From Dicaeum eximium (taxonomy: Eukaryota; Chordata; Aves; Passeriformes; Dicaeidae), in contig VWZP01009170.1 in the NCBI GenBank assembly GCA_013396995.1, forward strand, positions 372,001 to 436,000: a DNA stretch of 64,000 nt, given 5' to 3'. The notes beneath the pieces were generated by a model that saw only the letters and a list, made by a program, of their open reading frames with translations, had not been told where the DNA came from and did not search any database. Numbering within the stretch: position 1 is the first letter of the stretch; each line of letters begins with the position of its first letter. Shown here piece after piece: positions 1 to 10,825 of this stretch. The position numbers and the translations under genes are program-made.

Positions 1-3000
1 CCTTGGAAAACATAGTTCTCTAATTGCTTTAGAAGGTTTTGAAGAGCTGCCTTCCATAAATTTTAAAAATGCTCAAGTTGTCATATTTTAATCCAGTGGA
101 AATGTTAAGTATAACTACACTAACTTTTTGTGGGCAAGCTGCATCCTGTTATCTTATGTAAAATCTTGATTGACTTTTATGATATGGGAAAACTCTAGAG
201 TTTCTGTTTGACAGAGAAACTGAATTGTTTGCTCTTTCCTGCACCTTTATCATTCCTCATATTTTAGAAAATCTTCATCTCCTGAGCTTATCTTGTCAAG
301 GTGTTTCCCCTGTCCACTTCTTTTTCTATTGTTCTCTCTGTCCTGCTGTTCTCTGTTGGGGGAAGCACACAGGCAGCTGCAGTGGACCTGAGTGCAGCAG
401 CTGGCTTTCTGGGCATTGCCTCACTGCCTGCTTTTCCTGGTATTCTCATCAACTCTTGCAAACTTTAATTTTTCCTTTTCAAGTAAAAAAGAGTTTTCTG
501 CAGTTGGTGATAAATTCCTATGCTGAACCAAATCTGACTGCCCAAGCTGTTGAACCAAGAATGGGCTTGTTCTGTCATTTATGCAAGTGCAGATCAGGTT
601 AAGTCTTGTTTTGAAGTCAGTGCTGTTGGTTTAGCACTAGTACAGTTGTGAGAGGAACCTGTCAATGTGAGGTGAGCTGCCTGCATTTGTATCAGAGGGG
701 TTTGAACACTGGTGTCTCTGGACTGTTTCACAGCCGCTGCTCTTCACAGGGGACCAAGATATGGAGTGGATCTATTTAAGGTAGGATTTCAGCTGGGTTT
801 TATTTTCCTTTTTTTTTCCCCAAAATGTGTTTGGTTGAAGGTGTGTTGCATATTTCCCTGTCCTGCTGAGACAGGGAATAAAGTAGTGATGTAAGAAAAG
901 CAGTCTGTACTGAAGGTGTTTATGTACTTTCTAGCCTACTTTGAAATTCAATAGAGATTCTCTAATATATTATCTGCTTTTTATTTGTGCATGAAGTTTA
1001 ATTGCTCTTCAATTTAAAACACAGATCAGGACCAAATTTTAAAGAAACCACACCACCAGCTGAGAAATGGCAGATGTCATGCCATGATTGGCAGCTGAAC
1101 ATTTGAGCCTCCAGATGCCTTCAAAAACAGCACCTAGGTGTTTCCCTCATTTACTCACACATCCAGGGTGGTTTGTGCTCCCTGCAGATCAGTCACAAGA
1201 TAATGAGAACTCACTTTATCCATTTGGGAAGCAGAGCTTCAGACTTGTCAAGATGGTCCCAAAACCACCATCCACCTGACCGCACAAATTAATAGTTCAG
1301 CACAGGAGTCTGGGATAGTTCAGAACAGGAGTCTGGGATCTGAGTCAGGCTGGTTGCTCAGCATTTACTAAAGAGAGGAGTGTGTTTCCACATATGCAGC
1401 ATGTCACTGACAAGTGCCATAAGGAAGCAAAGACAAATCCATTTATATCACGTGCTAACCAAATGAAAAGCGTAAGTGTAGTGGCACAGGATCTGGAGAG
1501 GTGTGGCAGACCTGGAGACTTGGACTAGATCCAGTTGTGTACAGAGACTTTTTGTGCAAGCATTACAGGAGTTGTTAAATCTTTTTAACCAGCTAGGTGG
1601 AACAGTGGAAAATGTGCTCTTTAATATCAAAATAGCGACTTTGAAGGAGGCAAACGGAGACATCTCACTACCTGTCTAGCTCCAGTTTGTTTACTAAGAG
1701 AAGGAAGGGTAGATAGGGTGCCATAGCAGGTGACCCTGATACTTGATACTCTTGGTACTCTATTCATAGAGCCTTTTCAGAGAATCACTTGTCAGATGCT
1801 GTGCTAAGGCCCAAAACTGTTAATTGTTATCAATATACCCAAATTCCACAGCTTGTGCTGCAGGGGTGGCCAGGGTTGCTTGAGCCACCACTACAGCAAG
1901 CTGTGCTGATGCTGGAAATTACTCAGAGATTGTTTTAGTGACAAGAGTGCAGAATCACTGATGGTTGGGATGTTCTTACTGGGCATCACTGCTGGGACTG
2001 CCTGTGCTGAGGTGACAACTGCCTGTGCTGCTCTGCCAGGCATACCTGGTGTGGCTCCAGGACAGGCATGAGTCTGCCTTCATCTTTGCAGATGCAGGAC
2101 TTGGGCTGTAGGTCACTCCAGCAGGTGAGCTTCTTTCTGGCAATTCAGCTCAACCAGGAGATGTAGCCAGGAAAGCAGGACTCTGTAGGAAGTCTAGAAA
2201 ATCAGTTGTCACAAGTACTTGTAGTAACAGAGAAATGCTGATGTGTGTGATGGAGCAATGGTGCTTTGCTATTGTTTCCATTGAAATTGTCTCAAGGAAT
2301 TTGCTATGGACACGAGCTGACTCTGCTATCCTGTAGGTGGACCAGATATTTGTATCTTCCAGTCCCTGGAGTGCAGAACTGATCTCTCATGCCCTGATGT
2401 GCCATCAACTTTGCTGCCCTGCTCTTTGGTCTCTCTGTCTCACCAGTTCAGAGCAGAGCATGGAGGGGCCTGCTGAGCCTGTTGGGTTCTGGCATGACCC
2501 CACATGGCCCAGGACACAGCAGTGAGTGAGTGTTCCTTGGCACAGGCTGGCTTTGTGTGCCAAGGTAGCGTCGTCTGAAGTGGGTTCCTGGTCTGTTTAC
2601 CTCTGCAGCAGCTGTTCTGGGATGCATGGAAGTGATGAAATCAGTGGGGACATTTCAAAAGCACAGCTTCTCCTGAGTGTTTCCTGCAGCCTGCTCTGAC
2701 ACAAGGATTGTGTCCTCTTGTGTCCTGCTCTCCCCTTATTACCACACAAACCTCGTGATGTCTTGGCTCCCTGCTCTGCAGAGACTGTTCCGTGCATTGC
2801 TGGGGTTCCCACTTTCATGTGGGAGCTGCTTTTCCAGCAACCCTCACACCAAGAGCACAGCTACTCTCAGAGTGGCCAGAAGAGGCATGATATTTTTTAT
2901 TGTTCCAGGACCATCTATTACACTTTTGGCATTTCCTGATGTGCTGAACATCCTGATACAAACTCTCCGACCCCCACTGCATACTCCAATACCCATATTT

Positions 3001-6000
3001 TAAAATCTGCTCAGTGAACCACTTTAACCTAAGAACTGGAGCTCTGCATACGAGAGACCCAGTTCTGATCTGCCTCTGTTCTGCTAAGCAATTGCAGATG
3101 ATAGTGCTCCTTGCCTCATTTCTATCCCTCTATAGAACTCTGATAGCAATCCTAATTTGTTGGTAAAATGGTGAGTCGAACTGATGAGAAGGGGTACAGG
3201 AGTGAAATGTTGCTATTATCTGAGTGGTCTTTTAATTTCTACATCTCAGAATGCCTCCATTAATCCTGTAAAAGTCACAAGTATTCTGTTTACCAGATCT
3301 AGTGTATGAAACAGTACAATGATGAAGACTAATTATAAATCATAGAAAAAAATTCTGGTAAACAGATTCCTTTAACATTTCCATTCTGTGCAGGCTTTGT
3401 CAGTGTCTTACAACAATGATGCCAGTTGGATTAGAAAGCTTTTTAAAATGTGAATCTATCTTTTCAAAGATTTGTAGCCAAGCCTTTCCAGTTTGTTAAA
3501 ATGTAATTAGTGTCTGCTTGTTAATATAATGTTCATTGATTTTTAAAGTACACAGACTTCAAAGCTAGAAACAAATAAATAAAAAGAGAGATAATTCAAA
3601 CCAGAGTGGAACAGCTCGGACAGTTTTACTCTTTTGCCAGGATCCCAAAGCTGTTGTGTTCAAACAATGCCACAGTTTGAGTGGAAATGTGAAGATTAAA
3701 TCCAAACCCTGCATGTCAGCTTTTTTTGCAAATGACTATCCAGGATTTCAATAAAATGTCCAACCACAACAGATTATGTTGCAGGCATTTTTATTGCCCA
3801 ACAGCTTGTGATAGTCTCCTGTTTCTCTAACATGTATTATAAACCAATGCACCTAGCAAGGATCCATGGAATTTTGGTACCTAATTCAGTTAGGCTCTTC
3901 TGAAGAATAATTTGAAAGGGACAAAAGAGGAAAGGGTTCACAGGATGATTGGATGGTTGCAGAATCTCCCAATTTCACATCAGGGTGGTGTGGCACAAGA
4001 TGGAAGGTATATAAATATGGAACATAATTTGACCACACTCATGGACAAAATCATGCCAGTGCTAAAAAGATAAGTGGACATAACTTGAAATTCAGACAGG
4101 AATTCAAAGATGTGATTGAGGAACACCCTGAGGAGAGAGCAGAAGCAATACTAGCACACAATTCCTCAGTAAGAAGGTGGCCTTGAAAACAAAAAATTGA
4201 TAGGGATATCCATGGGACAGCTCTAGCCAAGGGCAGGAGAGAGGATGAAATTAGCTAGTGCCGGAGAGATGAAGCTGAGCAACAAATTTATTCAGCTGGA
4301 GAAGGAAGACAGTTCAGAGGCAAAGAAGAAAGGAAGGGAAACTACCCCCCAAAGACCAAATGACAGGACAGTGGAGACAGCCAGGACTGAGACTCCACAG
4401 AGGAGAATGAAGGGGGAAATAAAAAACAGACTGATTTTCACACAAGAGGGAGAAGAGATCCCACCACACCAGTGGTGTCCATGGACAGGGGTGTCCATGG
4501 CAGCAGACAGGTTCCTTGGTGGTTTGGAACATGGGAGGAGCAATGTGGAGCCAAAAAGCAGAGATGCCTTGCTCTTCCATGGGTAGGAATGTTAGATGTG
4601 AACCAAGGGCAAAGAAAATAAGGAAAACTGGTGGAATTAAGGATTGTCTTCTATTCAGGCCAAGTGATACTGAGGAAACAGGTGAAGAACAGCCCCAACA
4701 GAGAGAGGACAATGTTTTAAATTACAGATGCTCTGTGATTTTTTTCCACAAAACTCTCCTAGTCCTAATGGAAAATGATAAGCTAATAAAAGAGTTATAT
4801 TTCCTCAGAACTAGCCCTGTGAAGGAGACTGCTGAGAGGCAAGCAGCTAAAGGAGATTCCTCTCAGGGCAGGCTCCATTTGGCTGCTTGTGGTACTTGTC
4901 TTCCAGGACTGAAAATTGCAGGGAGTAAAGCCAGCTTTCAAGTGTATAACAGTGAGAAATGGGCACAAAAGCCCTGTCTGAATTTCAGGCTGGGTTTTAA
5001 CAGATGGGTAAAGGAATATGCTGGTGGTGAATATAGCAAGGGACAATGGACCCCAAAAGAAGAAAGGAATACTGACAACAAAATATTCATTCTGTGGTGG
5101 TCTCAATGCATGAAGATGGTTTTTTTTCCTAAGGGTTTTGGAATTGCCATTCACCTTATAACTGTAGATTTGCTGTGTGATGCCATCCATGGTGAGCACA
5201 GAAGGAGTTCAGCTGTGTGATAACATCTAAGCTTTGTATACAATATAAGTGTTCTGGTCTTTATCTGTTCTTTAAAAATTAAGAGGCCACCTAAGTTTCA
5301 AAATGGCTGCATAGTCAGGCTAGACATTACTGACAGGAGATGTAGTCAGTGAAAACTGGCTAAGTGGTAAAAAAGAAAGTACAAAAGGACAAAGGGGAAT
5401 CATTGAGTTCAGGATTGCCCAGTTGCTTTAGAAACTACTGTTTGTAACAATCTCCTGGTCTGAGTCTTGTCAAGTCATCCCATGAGGCTGCAGACAGGGC
5501 TTGGCTTAAGCCATTTCAATAATAAGTCTCCATTACCTCAGTTGCTTTGACTTTACCAAGCTATGGATAAAAGCACCTCAGTAGGCAGACAGGAGATAGA
5601 AAATCATAAATTGCTGCAAAGTTTAGGTGATGGTAACTTTCAAAACAAGGATGATGCTGATGACCACGAGGGAGCAGCAACTGCTTTCTTTGATACTTCT
5701 GAAGCCAGCAGGAATATTTGTCCATGGAGGTGCCCATGGATGCAGCACGCTGAGTGTGTTTCTCATCTGCCTACAGTTAAATCATAACAGCAGTCACTGA
5801 AGAGTGGAGAGCTCAGAATTTGACTTTTCTGAGTCAAATTTTAATTTCCCTATCATCTTATGGACTTGCGTGATGCCACTGGGGAGAGTCCTGGGGAAGA
5901 AGAGTGGGCAGGGAGAATCTCCTTGACCTCACAACTTGTGTAGTCCTCTCAGTCTGCAAGAAGAAGTAAGCTCAGATCTTGTAGGCACAGGACAAGTGGC

Positions 6001-6439
6001 GAGGAAAAACAATGCTGTGGCAAGAAAGCACCAAGTGAGAGCTCTGAAATATCTGCCTGAGAGAAATGGTGTGAATGAAATGAAAGCAAATTGTGATGGG
6101 TCTGCTAGCCGTAAAAAGAGAAGCAAAAAACAGTCGTGACTTAGTGAAATTTGCTGCCTATGGCAGCAACAAAATAAAGTCAAAGATTTGACTGTGAATG
6201 TGCCCTGAGGAGCCCAGCATGGTGGCAGAGGTTTGATGAAACAGAACCTGCAGTACTGAGATGTACACAGCATATGGGTGACAAACCAGGAAAAACTAAA
6301 GCCAATTTTGGAAAGACTTAAAATAATTGAAGGGAGGGGAGATAGCCTGGATCTAAACACCCTAAAACTAATTGATACAGGGGAGCTGAACACCTAGAGG
6401 AGCAATCAAGAGCTTGCTGAGGCAACACACAATGGAAAT
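1..6439. other. Upstream intergenic sequence, no gene recognised
   Basis: Apart from the 23-base duplication at 1,293 I see no exon, RNA gene or clear repeat. From about 4,100 the + strand becomes purine-rich and carries overlapping open frames (4,245-4,586 and 4,516-5,220, the latter 234 codons). The translations match no family I recognise and their frames do not join, so I read this as a decayed element or chance. In the human genome SPTLC3 lies upstream of ISM1, but no part of it is recognisable here. Confidence 0.6.
1293..1338. repeat. 23-bp tandem duplication
   Basis: Two adjacent 23-base units, each starting tagttcag and ending gagtctggga, differ at a single base. Confidence 0.9.
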
Positions 6440-6600
6440 TTTCCCATGGAAGAGAAGTTGTGGGGTGGGTCACGATCAGTCAGCAAAGGATTAGGTAACA
6501 CACTCAGGGGAACAAGGCAGGGATAAAGTGATGCTAGGTGTACAGGGTTGGATTTGAGGACCCACAAGGCCCTGTCCAGCTTAATCATCTACGATTCCAT
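6440..6600 (+). mobile_element. Possible CR1-like LINE tail, highly diverged
   Basis: The end of this stretch, acagggttggatttgaggac followed by a ggccctgtccagc block and ctacgattccatgg, resembles the last 60 bases of CR1 (the ttggactagatgatct, cccttccaacc and attctatgattctatg order). The preceding gagaagttgtggggt could be the gagaggttgtggagt block. Identity is low, so this is tentative. A purine-rich region upstream (about 4,100-6,400) may belong to the same element. Confidence 0.45.
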
Positions 6601-9600
6601 GGAGACAGCAATGAAAGGCCTCCATTGTCTCCCTGAGAACTAATTTTGCTAGGTATGGGCTTAGGTCACGTATTACAAATAGGTCTCTTTTATGTAGGAT
6701 TCTAGTTTGGAGTTTGCAGTGATTGATGGATTCATTAAAACGTCATCACTGCAAGGGACAAGAATTTTTTGTTTAAAAATAAATAAATGACGACAGAAAC
6801 AGCAAAAGAGCCTACTACTTTTTTTTTTTTTTTCTGATCCTCCCTGCAGCTTAACATGCTTCAGGAGACTCCTTGGTGGGAGAGAGAGGAGACAGGATAA
6901 GAAAGGATTAGCAAGGGATATCAGCATTTCACTTAGATCTTTGGCTACCTGGTCATTCTTGAATTCTACCTCCCAGTACCTTTCTCTTTGTTTTTATGAA
7001 TGTCATGCAAGTATCATTTTGGTGCCTAATAATACTGATATTCTGATCTCCCATTTGGTCTGGAAAAGGCACTTGGCCAACTTCTCACGTGGTTATAACT
7101 GAACTTTACTGTACATATGTGAGCAAAGTTTCACTTGAAGATCCAGCCCACTGGATTGCTGCTTGTACAGCTGCACAGTCTTTTTAAAGCCAAATTAGTT
7201 GGTATAGAAAGATTTTCTCCACAGTATCTGGCTGTCATCCTTGTGACAGTATGTTATATTTTCAAGTAGATCCCATGGGCCAAATTAATTGTACTGCTCT
7301 ACTGATGTCAGTCATGTTACCCCAAGTGTGAATTTGGCCCTATTGTTCTAAGGCTAATAGAGATTTTTATTTTGGGGGTTTTTTTTAAATGAAAGTGGAT
7401 CATAAAATATTCTCAGATTTTCATCTGGTTTTGCTTATAATAATTATCCTTTCCCAGAGCTGAGTAGTAAAGAAAATATCCATATTCTCCAATGTCTGGT
7501 GTAAATCCCAGTCCTTGTTTGCTGCAGCCCAAGTCGGTGGCTAAGGACAGAAATTGATGCATTTGCCCATATCTCTACAGACATGGCAAAGCCTCTTAAA
7601 GTTCTCTGGCCTATGTCAATGAAACCCATTGATTTTCAGTGGCTTTTTGTACTTTAGAAGAACCTCTTCTGGCAGCAAATGCATCAAGATAACATTAAAT
7701 TCCACTCTGTGTTATTAATGGAGACAAAAGATATGTTCTTTTAAACTGGTTTCCATCTTTTTGAAATAATATCTGTGTGGCTTACAGAATTAATACTGCT
7801 GGAGAGAGCCAGCATATTTTTGCTGACAGCTTGCACCCAGTTAGGTGAGAGAAGATGTGGGGTGTGATTACAGTAAAATTAACTGAACCAGGCAGTTGTT
7901 ACAGGTGGTTCCTGCTCCTGATCTAATAACACACCTGAGGGAAAGTGCAGTTGGGATGCCACTGCTGTCATTTTGGAGACAGAGGCTGGCTATCCCTGCC
8001 TGGCCACTTGCTGTGTGTCACCTAAATTTGCGTTGTATGAAATGCCAAGAATCGGAGTGGTCTGGTTGAATTATTGCATCACTCTTCACTCCAGCTCTGA
8101 GGAACATCAATGAAAAAGTTTAAGCAGATATAGAATATGTCCTGAAATGCCAAATAAGGATTAGAAGGAACTTTTTATAGCATGAATTTATTTATAGCAA
8201 ACTGTAATAGTTGGAGCTCTCCATCCCTCTCTAAACCACTGGGATGCCTCACAAACTCTTGTTCACCAAAGCTTTTGGTCAATTTGGTATTGCAGTGGAT
8301 AATCACTGAACAGGAGTGCCCCTGATTTACAGAAAGGCATCAGTCAAAGACCTTGATCTCCTGAATAAATCTTTCAAGAAATAGGTGTGAAAATGAAGAT
8401 GTGGAGCTGGTACTGCCTCTCCAGCTTGGGAATCTGTCTCTGTAGGTGCATTTGAGGCTTCACCTGGGGCAACCAACCTTCAGAGTCCACAAGCACTGCA
8501 AGGAGCTATGGATCAAAAGGAGGTCTTTCTGAGGTCAGCTTCCTCTACCCTAACACATTCCTGCAGGATATCTGGCCCTCTGGATGTTTAATGAAGAATC
8601 AAGACCAGTTCTACATCAGTGGTGTTGAGAGTGGGAGTTATTCTTGAAAGAGGATTGCTGATATTGGATCAGCCCTAAAAGTAGTGGTGAAAGCTTTTCT
8701 GTGATTATGCAATTTTCTTTTCTGTCTGTTGTGAGTAGTGGTGGAAGAAAATGCACAGAGATTGACCCTGTGCCCATGTAAACAGAGTATCTGTGAAAAT
8801 CATACTTCTTGGTGAAAGGAAAATAATATCCTGAGCAAACAGATAGGAGGTACCCTAACAAAAAGAAAACAAAAAAAAAGACAAGAGGGATCTCTAAGTC
8901 CTAGCAAAGTATTTTTTCTTTTCTTCTCCCCAACTACAAGAATGAGCTAAAGCAGCTGAATCTATGTGTTTTCTGAAAAACCTATTGGGAGTCTCTTAAA
9001 GATGGATCATTAGCCAAAAAGCTTTCTCTTGCTGGATTTGTCCTAATTTGATATAAATGTTTAAGTACCCTTTTTCCTTTACAATTTGGGATTTTATTTC
9101 AGATGATTTTAATGTCAAAGACAGGCTCAATTTTCAGTAGCATAAATTTCACTCTGGTGTTTATGGGAGAAATGTCAACTGGACATAGCTGCATGTACTG
9201 CAGGGCATGCTTCATGCTGTTCTCAGAGCTTTATCTACTGACTGCTGTTCCTCACTGCCTAGGAACTCACTTTTTTGCTATCTGTTTATCTGTCAGGCCT
9301 TCAGAGGCACTCTGTGACTTCAGTGCCACTCTCCTGTCCCATTAAAATGGTTCCATGTATGCACTGCCTTAAAATAAACAAGTGCAAAACAGGAGAAAAT
9401 TCCTTTTCTGTGGAAAATAATTTTAAAGGTTAGCCTTTAAAATTAGGTTGACAGAAAGTTAGAGAAACATGTCTGCTCTCAAAGACTTTCTCCTGGTGAT
9501 GTCTCCATGTAGTGGAGACTTTCTCCTAAAGGATGGATCATTGTCTCCAGTTTTAACAGGCAATGCCCTGGTACCCTTAAAAACAACTGAAGCTGGAGCA

Positions 9601-10109
9601 AAGCTTTCCTAATGAAACTCAAAACCAGGTAAAACTGCCTGCTTTAGGAGGTCTCATAAAACCCTGCAATTCAGGTCAGTTGTGCTGCTGTTTGCAAGCT
9701 GGGGCACAGTTCAGTGGAAATGCAGGGAATTCACTGTAACAGGTGGAAACCAGGCAGTGCTTGGCAATCCAGCCACATCCTGCTGCTGCTGAAGTCAGCA
9801 CCACTCAGCAATTTGCCACTGGAGATTTTAGATGGACTTAAAGTGCAGAAATTGAGTCTACCTTTAAGGAAGCTGAGTACATCAGATTCAAAACCAGGAT
9901 AGATTGCTAATCCACAGAAACAAATATTATCCATTTCCATCCTGATCTGGCTGAAGCCAAGTGTTACAACATTGTGGCCAAGCCTCAAGGATGAGATTTT
10001 TGTCTCTTGTTTATAGCACACTCTACTTTATATCAACACCTCTTGGGGACCCTCTTACTTCATAAGGTGCATGGGAAATTCCAGAGAACTAGAACTGAGC
10101 AAATGCTTC
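6601..10109. other. Upstream intergenic sequence, no gene recognised
   Basis: This is AT-rich unique sequence with the short inverted-repeat element at 7,277 and a T-run near 6,819-6,833. The motifs tggtgtaaatcccag (about 7,499) and cccattgattttcagtgg (about 7,625) may be further fragments of the same MITE family. No coding signal is seen. Confidence 0.6.
7277..7340. mobile_element. Short element with 10-bp perfect terminal inverted repeats (MITE relic)
   Basis: GGGCCAAATT at 7,277-7,286 is matched by AATTTGGCCC at 7,331-7,340, enclosing 44 bases. The interior actgatgtcagtcatgttac resembles the actgaagtcaatggagttac core of palindromic MITEs in sauropsid genomes. Possible target-site duplication is weak (cat before, tat after). 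It looks like an internally deleted copy. Confidence 0.6.
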
Positions 10110-10825
10110 AGTATTTTAGAAGGATGAAGGAGGTGACCCCTTTCTCCCAGGTCCCCAAGGAAATACAGGCCAGTGAACCTGATGTCAGTTCTGACAACTG
10201 CAAGAAAATCAGGTGCACAAAGGAGCTAACATTAAGTTCAAGAGATGGTGACATCAATGACACCAGTCAGAATAGTTTTGGTCATAAAAATAGTGGTTCA
10301 AAATAATTTTTACATGTCACTACCCAAGATGCAGCACATATTAAGTGAGTAAATTGTTATAACAGAAAGGTATCAGGATGGTATTGTTATCAAGGTCCTG
10401 CAATGATTTGTTCTTGCCCCCAGGCTATTCCTTATTGTTATCAAGGATTTGGAAGAAAAAAAAAAGAAATAAATCAGCTGCTGGAAAAGTTGCAGATATG
10501 CCACAGTGGTAAATGAGCAAGACAGGTCAAGTCTGCGAGGCAAACTGCAACACTTGGCAAACTGGACTCCTCTGAACATGTGTTTTAAACCAGCAAAATG
10601 CAAGGTCATACATCTGAGAACAAAGAGTGCAGATGACAGTTTACATCCTGGAAGCAGTGACTGTGACAGCCCTGGCCCAGATGCAGGCTGTGGGCTTTGT
10701 CAATGCATGCACAAGAACAGATTAAATCCAATCTCAGTCCTCCTAAAATCTGCTTGTGTTAAATCCCTGGGATCAGTTGTTCTTATTAGCCAGACCACTC
10801 TGTTCTCAGCCACTGTGTAGACTTC
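10110..10825 (+). mobile_element. Old, degraded CR1-like LINE fragment (reverse transcriptase region)
   Basis: Two blocks read like the sense strand of older CR1 elements. The first, near 10,155-10,190, is aaatacaggccagtgaacct followed by gatgtcagt, the region after the polymerase entry in CR1. The second, at about 10,575-10,670, includes catgtgttttaaaccagcaa, atgcaaggtcatacatctga, gaacaaagagtgcagatgac and ggaagcagtgactgtgac. The order and spacing match internal CR1 sequence, but the frames are broken by many stops and indels, including an A-rich insert near 10,455. Recall of the CR1 consensus is from memory, so the subfamily is not assigned. Confidence 0.75.

Noticed and set aside
4516..5220. 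234-codon ORF on the + strand
   Set aside because: The translation has no recognisable domain, its amino-acid composition looks like translated non-coding DNA, and there are no splice signals tying it to other exons.
5817..5840. 9-bp inverted repeat aatttgact / agtcaaatt with a 6-base loop
   Set aside because: A hairpin this short is expected by chance in 64 kb, and there is no T-tract or other context suggesting function.
5929..6393. 154-codon ORF on the minus strand
   Set aside because: It is Ser/Phe/Leu-rich because the opposite strand is purine-rich, and it resembles no known protein.
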